Positions 28,537-36,576 of a DNA stretch of 64,000 nt are shown in pieces. How positions within the stretch are numbered: the stretch's first letter is position 1; every line of letters starts with the position of its first letter. This DNA is from Candidatus Rifleibacteriota bacterium (GTDB lineage Bacteria > Muiribacteriota > Ozemobacteria > Ozemobacterales > Ozemobacteraceae): positions 434,001 to 498,000 of the forward strand of contig JADFZL010000001.1 in NCBI GenBank assembly GCA_015232575.1, in the 5' to 3' direction. Below the pieces are notes generated by a model, which worked only from the letters and a program-made list of their open reading frames with translations, did no database searches and was not told the DNA's origin. The translations under genes were made by a program, and so were the position numbers.

Positions 28537-28570
28537 ACTTTATCTTTTCATTAACACTTAGAACAAATAC

Positions 28571-28655
28571 GAGAAAAGACAGGAAAAGAAAAGACAAGCC
28601 AAGAAAAGATTTTTTTTCCGCAGATTTCGCAGATTTCGCAGATTTTTGAAATTCG
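28571..28655 (+). repeat. GAAAAGACAA tract plus CGCAGATTTCGCAGATTTT unit
   Basis: Same layout as at 9143-9265: GAGAAAAGACAGGAAAAGAA, GACAAGCCAAGAAAAG, a T8 run, then three CGCAGATTT units. Shorter and more degenerate than the first copy. Confidence 0.8.
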
Positions 28656-28796
28656 AAATTGAGATTGAGATTTTGGGTTCGTGGTAATTTTAGCGGATTT
28701 TCTTGATTTTGAAGATTGGCGAGAGTTGTAGTGAATTTGCTGGGAATATTTATGGCGAGTGTCAGAAAAGGTTATTTTGAAATGCGTGTTTTGTTA

Positions 28797-28862
28797 TCAT
28801 CTCGACCGAAGGGAGAGATCTCCGCAAGATTAGAAGATTTCTCCCTTCGGTCGAAATGACAT
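28797..28862. repeat. Full-length dispersed palindromic element (family 1)
   Basis: TCATCTCGACCGAAGGGAGA and, inverted, TCTCCCTTCGGTCGAAATGA bracket a roughly 20-base centre. The arms pair over about 24 bases, so a long hairpin can form. No coding content. Confidence 0.85.
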
Positions 28863-29031
28863 CAGAATAACAAGTTTATCATAACGTTCAATTGTGACTA
28901 AGGACTAGGTTCTCTGAATTCAAATTATGGTTTTCGGAAACCAGCATGACTAAAATGAAAGCATATACGCAAAATAGCAGAGGAATCACCGGATCCAACA
29001 TGTCTCATGAAATATATCCAGAAACAAAAAT

Positions 29032-31050
29032 ATGATTGATGTTCTGAAAAGGTTTTCACTGTTTTTTGCATTTCTTTTCCTGATCGGATCAATCTGGGAA
29101 GCCCACATGTTCTTTGCAGAAAAAGAATTTAATTACAAGGCTTTCCTGGAAAAAAGCAGCGAAGATTCTTCGAAGCTGGCATTAATGATTGAAAAAATAT
29201 CTTCAAATGTAAAAAAGATTGCCAAAGATCTTACTGACGAAATTAATACCGGCGAAATTCCGCAAAGGCTTATTTTACAGCGTTTACAGGAAGCGCTTGC
29301 ACGAAATCAGCAACTTTACGGCATTGGAGCTTTTTTTCACCCTTTATCAAACGACCCTGGCCAGAGACACAAAACACCTTTTTATATTAACCGCTTTCCT
29401 GACGGAAAATTTGAAGATCACGAACTTATTGAAGTAGCGAGAATTCCGATATCATACACAGATTCGTCAGGAAACCTTCTAACCTGCGGTTTTGTCTGTG
29501 CTGATCTGAGCAGAAAAAAAATAATTGAAGCGCTTAACGAAGTTAAACTCGGACGAAACGGTTTTGTATACATTGTTTCAGGTGATGGAAAATATCTTGC
29601 ACATCCACGTGAAGAACTGATCATTAAAAAGAAAACCCTTTTCCAGGAAGCGATTGAAACAGGTTCACCCGCATTGAAAAATCTTGCAATTGAAATTGCC
29701 AATGGCAATAAAGGAAACATTACCGTTCGATCGAGAAAAACCGGTGGAGAATTAATAACATTCTTTCATCCTGTACAATCAACCGGATGGTCTGTTATCT
29801 CGGCATATCTTGGCGAACCTCTGAAAAAACCCACAATATCAATGCAGAGACGGCTTTTCCGTCTGATTGTAGAACTCGCATTCTGTTTAACCTTCATCTT
29901 TCTGTATAGAACTTTCAGAATGAAAACTGTTGACGAAAGCAAACTCTGGATCTACTCCACTGCGATAAGTCTCATTTTCACAACCGGAATATTCGCAATG
30001 TGGTTCTTTACATTAAATTTTCGAGAGTTTCTTGAAGACAACGACACTCCGGTAAGTGATCCTTCAGTTCTTGAACATTTTAAAGAAAAATATTCCAGAG
30101 ACATTAAACGAACAGCTAAAGTACAACCAAAATTTATTCCCATCGGCATTTCCCTGCAGTCCATTGAATTTCAGAGTGCCGTCAACGTAAAACTCAGCGG
30201 CGTTGTATGGCAAAGAGTTCCGGCTTCTGCCTCTGAAGAAATTCCGGAAGGTGTTGTTTTTCCTGAATCAGTTGAAACAGTTCTCGAAAAAATCTACGAT
30301 AGAGACGAGGGAAAAGAAAAAATCATTGGCTGGCGATTTCAGGTTGTTATTCGTGAACCATTCGAATACAGGACATTTCCTTTCGACCTAGGAAACATCT
30401 GGCTGCGAATGATTCCGGCAAATTATGATACTACATCACTTCTGGTTCCGGATTTTCAGGCTTACGAGACCCTGAATCCAAAGCTCAAACCGGGTCTAGA
30501 CAGTGAAATTTTCATTCCAAACTGGTCTATCAAAGAAAGTTATTTCAGCTATTTTCCGATTTCATACAATATTAATTTTGGTTTAAAACAAAGATCAGGC
30601 CAGGAAATTGTTCCGGAATTATATTTCAATGTTGTAATACAGAGAAATTTTCTTGGTCCATTCATTTCAAGCTTATTGCCTCTTTTTGTTGTTGTAATTC
30701 TTGTATTTTCAGTATTACTTATTCACACAAAAGATGAACAGAGAATGATGCTGTTCGGATTCAACTCGGGCGTTACAATTCAGGTTGCTGCTGCACTGTT
30801 TTTTGTAATCATTTACGCTCAGATTGACCTGAGAAGCAGACTTGAAGTTGAAAGTATAATGTATATGGATTTTTTCTACTTTCTTACATATTTGATCTTT
30901 CTTGTAACTTCTGTTGATTCAATATTTTTCTGCTGGACCAACAGATTTCAATGGCTTCAATATGGTGAAAATCTTCTTCCAAAGCTAATGTATTGGCCAT
31001 TGACCACCTTCTGTATTTTTTGTGTTACAATAAATTATTTCTACCCATAG
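29032..31050 (+). CDS. Cache-domain protein fused to a pentameric ligand-gated ion channel-like module
   Basis: 672 residues. N-terminal membrane helix (9-28), then a Cache/PDC-like extracytoplasmic domain (about 30-265, with GRNGFVYIVSGDGKYLAHP and STGWSVISAYLGEPL). A two-helix hairpin (276-296, 305-330) returns the chain outside. Residues about 365-540 look like the beta-sandwich of Cys-loop/pLGIC channels: IGISLQSIEF, LSGVVWQRVP, FEYRTFPFDLGNIWLRMIP with the Pro-loop FPFD (449-452), and a Trp at 498. Four helices then follow with pLGIC spacing: M1 541-565 with Pro550, M2 570-595, M3 608-632 (IMYMDFFYFLTYLIFL), M4 650-671. The topology is consistent throughout. A ligand-gated channel with an added Cache sensor is the best reading; the alignment is by eye. 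The next gene begins 13 bases on. Confidence 0.7.
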   Translation: MIDVLKRFSLFFAFLFLIGSIWEAHMFFAEKEFNYKAFLEKSSEDSSKLALMIEKISSNVKKIAKDLTDEINTGEIPQRLILQRLQEALARNQQLYGIGAFFHPLSNDPGQRHKTPFYINRFPDGKFEDHELIEVARIPISYTDSSGNLLTCGFVCADLSRKKIIEALNEVKLGRNGFVYIVSGDGKYLAHPREELIIKKKTLFQEAIETGSPALKNLAIEIANGNKGNITVRSRKTGGELITFFHPVQSTGWSVISAYLGEPLKKPTISMQRRLFRLIVELAFCLTFIFLYRTFRMKTVDESKLWIYSTAISLIFTTGIFAMWFFTLNFREFLEDNDTPVSDPSVLEHFKEKYSRDIKRTAKVQPKFIPIGISLQSIEFQSAVNVKLSGVVWQRVPASASEEIPEGVVFPESVETVLEKIYDRDEGKEKIIGWRFQVVIREPFEYRTFPFDLGNIWLRMIPANYDTTSLLVPDFQAYETLNPKLKPGLDSEIFIPNWSIKESYFSYFPISYNINFGLKQRSGQEIVPELYFNVVIQRNFLGPFISSLLPLFVVVILVFSVLLIHTKDEQRMMLFGFNSGVTIQVAAALFFVIIYAQIDLRSRLEVESIMYMDFFYFLTYLIFLVTSVDSIFFCWTNRFQWLQYGENLLPKLMYWPLTTFCIFCVTINYFYP

Positions 31051-31063
31051 GATAAAATCGAAT

Positions 31064-32383
31064 ATGAAGCCCGAATCTAAACTCATAATTCTATCTGTAA
31101 TAATTCTTTTCATTTCATTGATAATATCTACAGGAACCAGTTGGTTTCTCCTTTTCAAATCTGAAAAAGTTAAATCTGAAGTACTAAGAAATGAAGAGAT
31201 TAATAAAATCCGCAGCAATTTAAAAAACTGCATAGACATTGGATTAGGAGTAATTCAGAACCTCTACTCAGAGTCAACAACACTTGCCTACCAGGAAAAC
31301 GTTTACGGACGCTCAGCTAAGTGCATGGTAATGATGGTCAAGCAACTTATCATGAGCAAAATCAGACTTATTTCCGAGAAGAAAATCACTCTCAAGGAAG
31401 CACAGAAACAGATTATTGAAGAAACGAGACATCTCCGCTTTAATAAAGGCTCCGACTACATCTGGATACAAACAGACAAAACTCCCTTCCCTGAAATGAT
31501 AATGCACCCGGTGAACCAGGAACTTGAAGGTAAAACACTTGACAGTCCGGCTTTTGACTGTGCAAGAAACCGCGCTGAAAACCTTTTTGTTGCAGCAGTT
31601 CACATAGCATCTTCAAATGGTGGGTTTCTTGATTACCTCTGGGAAAGAAAGTCCGGACGAGGTGTCAGAATTCCCAATGTTCCAAAAATATCCTATATTG
31701 AAGGAATCAAAGAATGGGGCTGGGTAATTGGAGCCGGGGTTTTCATTGATGAAGCCGTAAACGACGGAATTAACAGAATAAAGTCGTGCGTTGGAAATCT
31801 GATTTTTGAAAACGGAGCGGGCCATTTCTGGATACAGGACATGAAAGGAAGACTCTTATGCTATCAGGGCGAGGAAGTCGCTTCAGACTCTGAAAATCTT
31901 GCTACACAGGATTTCATAAAAAAATCACATGAGATAATTCAAAAAGGGAAAAAAGAAGGTTCCTTTGTCTTTCAACGCACAGAATCTTCAAAGACCGGCC
32001 CAAAAAATCACCTTGCATATATCAAATATTTTGAACCTCTTGGATGGATACTAGGAAGCTCTGCAAATATGGCTTCAATAGATGAAACAATCACTTCTGA
32101 AAATGAAAAGATGCAACAGCTTGTTTTTCACATTATCTGTATTTCACTGACAATATTTTTGTCTGCTACAATCATGACATTGCGACTTAAGAACTATTTT
32201 TCTTCCACTGATAAACAATCATCTGATTTTACAGATGACTTGGGGATTGACAGTACATCTTCTGAAAAAACTGACGAAACTTCAATTCATGATTCCATCA
32301 AACTTCTTAATGAAAATACCAACAGACAGACTGAAGTACTAAATGATCTGAAAAACTATATAAGGGAAATTTCAAAAAAATAA
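31064..32383 (+). CDS. Orphan double-Cache membrane sensor without output domain
   Basis: 439 residues. An N-terminal helix (about 5-30) and a second helix (about 350-372) flank an extracytoplasmic part with two Cache units of the type seen in chemoreceptors: DYIWIQTDKTPFPEMIMHP...GVFIDEAV, and FWIQDMKGRLLCY...GWILGSSANM. The cytoplasmic tail is only about 65 residues and ends in a probable coiled coil (SIKLLNENTNRQTEVLNDLK). There is no kinase, methyl-accepting, GGDEF or phosphatase domain. It must therefore act through a partner or scavenge a ligand. It lies 13 bases after the Cache/channel-like gene with AGGAT ahead of the ATG, so the two are probably co-expressed and may form a complex (inference). 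Confidence 0.8.
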   Translation: MKPESKLIILSVIILFISLIISTGTSWFLLFKSEKVKSEVLRNEEINKIRSNLKNCIDIGLGVIQNLYSESTTLAYQENVYGRSAKCMVMMVKQLIMSKIRLISEKKITLKEAQKQIIEETRHLRFNKGSDYIWIQTDKTPFPEMIMHPVNQELEGKTLDSPAFDCARNRAENLFVAAVHIASSNGGFLDYLWERKSGRGVRIPNVPKISYIEGIKEWGWVIGAGVFIDEAVNDGINRIKSCVGNLIFENGAGHFWIQDMKGRLLCYQGEEVASDSENLATQDFIKKSHEIIQKGKKEGSFVFQRTESSKTGPKNHLAYIKYFEPLGWILGSSANMASIDETITSENEKMQQLVFHIICISLTIFLSATIMTLRLKNYFSSTDKQSSDFTDDLGIDSTSSEKTDETSIHDSIKLLNENTNRQTEVLNDLKNYIREISKK

Positions 32384-32466
32384 CGATCCAGAAATATTTG
32401 CTGCAGCGTTCAAGAATCTTCATTAATCTCAAAAATCGACACTGCAGTATTTACAATAGATTGAAC

Positions 32467-32514
32467 TCACGCAGAGACGCTGAGGCGCAGAGAAAAGCAG
32501 AGAAAAACGGAGTT
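32467..32514 (+). repeat. ACGCAGAGACGCTGAGGCGCAG repeat
   Basis: CACGCAGAGACGCTGAGGCG followed by CAGAGAAAAGCAGAGAAAAA. A CGCAGAG-based short repeat, seen once here. Similar sequences are known to me as frequent intergenic repeats in environmental genomes (recollection, not searched). Confidence 0.5.
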
Positions 32515-32618
32515 TTTGTTTTAGCTGTGCCAATGTATGATTTTATATCTATATTAGATTTATCCTGAGATAATGCTAATTTTTACCAAAGTCTCCAAAA
32601 ATCGGCGCTAATTCTCCT

Positions 32619-32722
32619 AATCTTAAATCTTGAAAATCTGCGTAATCTGCGTAATCTGCGGAAAAGAATCTTTTCTTGTCTTGTCTTGTCTTTTTCTTGA
32701 ATTGTCTTTCTTGAATTGCCTC
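32619..32722 (-). repeat. Inverted copy of the CGCAGATT/purine composite
   Basis: Read on the minus strand: GAAAGACAATTCAAGAAAAA, GACAAGACAAGACAAGAAAA, then CCGCAGATTACGCAGATTAC and GCAGATTTTCAAGA. Same parts in the same order as at 9143 and 9890. Confidence 0.8.
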
Positions 32723-32762
32723 CATCAGCAGTTATTTTTTTTCTTCCCGATTTAATTAATTA

Positions 32763-32792
32763 TTGCATATTTTTGCTTCGAAGTGTTATATT
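32763..32792 (+). promoter_or_regulatory. Candidate promoter of the SBP-decarboxylase operon
   Basis: TTGCAT (32763-32768), an 18-base spacer and TATATT (32787-32792), about 70 bases before the ATG at 32863. Confidence 0.5.
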
Positions 32793-32862
32793 AATTCCCT
32801 GTATAAGGCGTTCTGCAAGCCAGCAAAATATTTTATCCAGGAATAGTTAAAAAGGGTTAAAA

Positions 32863-33894
32863 ATGCCAATTTCTCAAGTTCATCACAAGTTCAGGCAGCA
32901 ATCAGTCTGGTTTTTGTTGCTTATATCTTTGTTTTGTACTGGAATAGAATTATCTGCAAGAACGTACAGATTTGGAATGATTCCATGGATTGCCTATTCC
33001 CCTCTACATGTGGCGGAGGTAAAAGGCTTCTGGAAAAATCTTGGCATAAACGTTGAGGTGGTTCCATATTATACGAACCCGGAACTTTATAATGCAATTG
33101 CAAGCGGTCAGGTTGATATTTCAATGGACATGATCGGAAGCATGGTTGGAATGCATCAAAGCGGAGTTCCGGTAAAAATTCTCGGTGAAAGCGACTGGTC
33201 ACATGGCGGAGACAAAATCATTATCAAGCAAAATCTTGATTCAGCAAGACTGAAAGCAAAACCAATCGGAGTCTACCTGAATAAACCGTCAGTAACTTTC
33301 TTTCTTCAGAAGTTTCTGAATGATAATAAGGTTAAAATTTCAGAAGTAAAAGTAATTGAGCTTACGATGCAGGAACTGGCTGATCGTTTCATTGACGAAA
33401 CTTTAAGTGTTATCCTTAATTGCGACCCGGATGCTTTGAGAGCCGAAAGAAAAGGTGAAGGAAGGCTTGCTGCAACCAGCGCTGATTATTCAGGCTGCAT
33501 TCCTGAAGGTTTTGTTGCCAGATCAGATATTCTTGAAAAAATTCCAGCAGATGACCAGGTCAAGATTTTCCGCGGCTGGGTAAAAGCTGTAAAGTGGATA
33601 CATAACCCCTCCAACTGGGATGAATACAGATCAATTCTTAATACTGTGACTTTCAAAAATGACGGACCTTTTACAGACAACGATCTTCGCGAAATGCTCA
33701 GATCAGTCCGCATTCATCCCTATTCAACACAGTTCCGCAGAAATAGTAATCCGGAAGGACTGAAAAAATATCTGCAGGATCTTCACGACTTTCTTGCAGA
33801 AAACAAACAATTGGTACATGACTATCAAGTCACCGAAATACTTCACAATGAAAACCTACTGGAAGCATTAAAAATTGAATCGGACAGAGAGTAA
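32863..33894 (+). CDS. NMT1/SsuA-like ABC substrate-binding protein (orphan)
   Basis: 343 residues. Signal peptide with hydrophobic core VWFLLLISLFCTGI and likely cleavage after LSA (about 32). The mature start RTYRFGMIPWIAYSPLHVAEVKGFW and LYNAIASGQVDISMDMIGSM are typical of the NMT1/THI5/SsuA group, which binds pyrimidines, sulfonates, taurine or nitrate. No permease or ATPase gene is near. The gene leads a tight set: decarboxylase (7 bases on), Cache pseudo-kinase and MFS transporter. It may act as a ligand-presenting protein for the neighbouring sensor rather than for uptake (inference). Ligand not predictable from sequence. Confidence 0.85.
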   Translation: MPISQVHHKFRQQSVWFLLLISLFCTGIELSARTYRFGMIPWIAYSPLHVAEVKGFWKNLGINVEVVPYYTNPELYNAIASGQVDISMDMIGSMVGMHQSGVPVKILGESDWSHGGDKIIIKQNLDSARLKAKPIGVYLNKPSVTFFLQKFLNDNKVKISEVKVIELTMQELADRFIDETLSVILNCDPDALRAERKGEGRLAATSADYSGCIPEGFVARSDILEKIPADDQVKIFRGWVKAVKWIHNPSNWDEYRSILNTVTFKNDGPFTDNDLREMLRSVRIHPYSTQFRRNSNPEGLKKYLQDLHDFLAENKQLVHDYQVTEILHNENLLEALKIESDRE

Positions 33895-33901
33895 ATAAAT
33901 T

Positions 33902-35062
33902 ATGCAGGCATCAAAATCTTTTTTTCACCCCAAACTTGATGAATTGTACAATTTTCTTTTAAATAAGCAGAAAACCTACATTGGTTTTCCCAACAATCAG
34001 ATAATGGACAACGAAGAACTGGCACCATTCCTGAACCTTGTCGTAAACAACATCGGCGATCCATTCATTGGAAATCTTGGGCTGAACACATGTACGATTG
34101 AAACTGAAGTATTAAATTTTTTCAGCAAAATTTATCACATTGAAGAAAACAATTACTGGGGATACATTACAAATGGCGGAACAGAAAGCAATCTTCACAG
34201 CTTCTTCCTTGCACGCGAAGAATCCCCCAACGCCAAAATATATTATTCCAAAGATTCTCATTACAGTATTCCAAAAGCGGCCAGAATCCTGAGAATTGAT
34301 TCTGTTGTTGTTGATAGCCTCGAAAACGGTGAAATAGACTACAGCGACTTCGAAAATAAAGTTCGTAAAAATAAAGATTTTCCGGTAATTCTCAATGCAA
34401 ACATTGGAACAACATTTAAAGGCGCAATTGATAATGTTGAAAAACTGCTTGAAATTATTCATAGAAATGGAATCAAAGAGTTCCATATTCACTGTGATGC
34501 AGCACTTTTCGGTGGTTATCTTCCATTTATCGAACACGCCCCACTGTTTGATTTCAGGTTGCCCATTTCAAGTATTTCTGTCTCCGGACACAAATTTTTT
34601 GGTTCTCCTATTCCATGCGGAATTCAGCTTATAAGAAAAAGTTATCTGCAGAAGGTCCTCAACAGAATAGATTACATCGGATCATTCGATGGCACTGTTT
34701 CAGGTTCCCGAAATGGAATTACCGTTCTAATTCTCTGGAAAACAATAATGCAGCAGGGAATTGAAGGTTTCAAAAAATGGGCAGATAACTCCATGAATGT
34801 TACAAAATATGCTCTCGAAGCCTTTAAGGAAATAAAATGGCATGCATTTTCCAATCAATTTTCCAATATTATTGTAATTGCAAATCCTGGCGAGAAAATT
34901 ATTAAGAAATGGCAATTATCTTCTTTAAATGGTGACTCTCACATCGTTATCATGCCAAATGCTTCAAAAAAGATTATCGACGATTTCATCGCCGACATCA
35001 CTTCCCAACAGCTTCCGTTACAAAAAAAAAAAGTTCATGACGCTCGGGGAAACCGAATTTAA
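33902..35062 (+). CDS. PLP-dependent histidine decarboxylase-like enzyme
   Basis: 386 residues, close to the length of bacterial PLP histidine decarboxylases. Group II decarboxylase features: TNGGTESNLHSFFLARE (90-106), His120 in KDSHYSIPKAARIL (stacks on the cofactor), Asp199 in HIHCDAALFGGYLPF, and the cofactor lysine Lys231 in SGHKFFGSPIPCG. The sequence resembles Morganella-type Hdc more than glutamate or aromatic enzymes, so histidine to histamine is the first guess; another amino-acid substrate or serine decarboxylase activity is possible. Cytoplasmic. It sits between an orphan binding protein and a Cache-domain sensor, with a transporter two genes on, which would suit amine production plus exchange. 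Confidence 0.85.
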   Translation: MQASKSFFHPKLDELYNFLLNKQKTYIGFPNNQIMDNEELAPFLNLVVNNIGDPFIGNLGLNTCTIETEVLNFFSKIYHIEENNYWGYITNGGTESNLHSFFLAREESPNAKIYYSKDSHYSIPKAARILRIDSVVVDSLENGEIDYSDFENKVRKNKDFPVILNANIGTTFKGAIDNVEKLLEIIHRNGIKEFHIHCDAALFGGYLPFIEHAPLFDFRLPISSISVSGHKFFGSPIPCGIQLIRKSYLQKVLNRIDYIGSFDGTVSGSRNGITVLILWKTIMQQGIEGFKKWADNSMNVTKYALEAFKEIKWHAFSNQFSNIIVIANPGEKIIKKWQLSSLNGDSHIVIMPNASKKIIDDFIADITSQQLPLQKKKVHDARGNRI

Positions 35063-35100
35063 TTTAATAAGCAAACAATCATCTCAGGAGGAAAAAACCT

Positions 35101-36570
35101 TTGTCTACAGAACGAATTGATTTTTTTAAAGCAAAAGATCACCATGTGCCTGTTTATAGATTTTTTCCCTTAACTGAAGGGCTGATTTCGTCTATCGCAA
35201 TGGTAGGCTTCCTTTCCATAGGAATCTGGTTCATATATTGGGGAGCATGCGACGCGGTTGAAGGAGAAATAAAGGAAGGTCTGCTCAGACTTACTTCCGC
35301 CGTTGCACTTACAATAGATGGCGAGAAGCACAAAAATTTCAAATCAAGCGCCAGTAAAAATGATCCGGATTATCTCGAAATGACGGCAAACCTCGAAAGA
35401 ATAAGACAGGCTGCGACACACGTCCGCTACTTGTACACTAATATCATGATCGATGACAAGGTTTACTTTATCATTAATGGAAGCCCTCAAAATGACAATG
35501 ACGGCGACGGAAGGCCTGATGATGCCCCTAATCTGATGACACCCTACCCTGATGCATCCCCTTCACTCATTAAAGCCTTGAAAGATAATGTTCCAGTCGT
35601 TGATGATAAGCCATACACTGATATTTGGGGAACTTTTATCAGCGCATACGTACCATTTCATGATTCCAAAGGAAAAATTGTCGGAACTCTCGGCATGGAC
35701 CTCGAACTGATTGGCTTGAAAGAACGTCTGGCTCCGGTAAAGACATATACAAAAAGACTGTTAATCATGACTGTGGTTTTCGCAATATTATTCGGTGCAT
35801 CAATGTGGTTCAACCGACGATTCGCATCGAAACTTCAGGGTTTCCGTGGTTCAATGCTTGAAGATTTTAAACGAGCTGTAACTTACGCTTCAAGTATTCA
35901 AAAGAAAGAAAATACTTACTTCAAAGCAATTGCCAAGCTCTACAATGCAGATACTTCTGAAAAGAAAAAGTTGTTTTCGGAAAATTTTCCGCGCATGTTC
36001 AAATTTTTTGAATTTCTCAACGAATATGCAAATTTTGAAGGAAAAACCGGCAAAGCTTCTGATGAAGCAGATCAGGGTAAATCCAAAGTAGAAAATTTTG
36101 TATTCCGTGATTTCATTAATAACATTCATAAGAAACTTACCGAAGGCCTGGTGAACAGGGATGTTAAAATTGCATTCAACGTATCAGAAGATCTTCCCAC
36201 AAAGCTTTCTGCAGACTGGGAAATGTATTCCAACATACTTTTTCTTGCGCTTTCAAAAATCATCAGGCAAAACCCTTTAAAAGAATGGGTTTTCAACGTC
36301 ACTTCTCCCGATGAACAGATCAACACGATAGATGTCTCTCTTAATTTTGATATTCCGGGCTATGCGAAAGCGTTTGAAAGTATTCACCTCGTGCTTGAGA
36401 ACATCATGGATTCTGAAATCAGCGATTTGACGGGAGATCCAAGCGATGCATTGACTTTGAAACATTTTAATGAGCTTGGAATTGTCTGGAACAAAACTTA
36501 TGAAAAAGATGTTTCAAAATGCATGATCAAAATTAATTTCAACAAGCATATTGAAGAGAAGCTCGGTTAA
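35101..36570 (+). CDS. Cache-domain sensor with degenerate histidine-kinase-like C-terminus
   Basis: 489 residues. TTG start at 35101 chosen because AGGAGG (35086-35091) lies 9 bases ahead. Membrane helices at about 28-48 and 216-236 flank a Cache/PDC-like domain (VRYLYTNIMIDDKVYFIING; FISAYVPFHDSKGKIVGTLGMDLEL). It contains a DNDGDGRPDD acidic loop that could bind calcium. The cytoplasmic part (237-489) follows the layout of a kinase core, with FRDFINNIHKKL, then DWEMYSNILFLALSKIIRQ where an N-box would be. However, I see no phosphoacceptor His motif, no N-box Asn, no DxGxG and no glycine-rich lid. It is probably a non-catalytic sensor or scaffold. Fourth Cache-type or ligand-binding gene in this block. 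Confidence 0.7.
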   Translation: MSTERIDFFKAKDHHVPVYRFFPLTEGLISSIAMVGFLSIGIWFIYWGACDAVEGEIKEGLLRLTSAVALTIDGEKHKNFKSSASKNDPDYLEMTANLERIRQAATHVRYLYTNIMIDDKVYFIINGSPQNDNDGDGRPDDAPNLMTPYPDASPSLIKALKDNVPVVDDKPYTDIWGTFISAYVPFHDSKGKIVGTLGMDLELIGLKERLAPVKTYTKRLLIMTVVFAILFGASMWFNRRFASKLQGFRGSMLEDFKRAVTYASSIQKKENTYFKAIAKLYNADTSEKKKLFSENFPRMFKFFEFLNEYANFEGKTGKASDEADQGKSKVENFVFRDFINNIHKKLTEGLVNRDVKIAFNVSEDLPTKLSADWEMYSNILFLALSKIIRQNPLKEWVFNVTSPDEQINTIDVSLNFDIPGYAKAFESIHLVLENIMDSEISDLTGDPSDALTLKHFNELGIVWNKTYEKDVSKCMIKINFNKHIEEKLG

Positions 36571-36576
36571 GCAATC

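Larger units (their letters stand above)
28537..29031. other. Gene-free stretch with two dispersed repeats
   Basis: 495 bases with no supported gene. It contains the purine/CGCAGATT composite (28571-28655) and a full palindromic element (28797-28862). The rest is AT-rich and unremarkable; no convincing promoter for the next gene was found. Confidence 0.7.
32384..32862. other. Gene-free stretch with repeats and a promoter
   Basis: 479 bases with no supported gene. Holds a CGCAGAGACGCTGAGGCGCA tract (32467-32514), an inverted copy of the CGCAGATT/purine composite (32619-32722) and the promoter at 32763-32792. Confidence 0.75.

Noticed and set aside
32863..33894. Substrate-binding protein as part of a complete ABC transporter operon
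   Set aside because: No permease or ATPase gene lies anywhere nearby; it is treated as an orphan.
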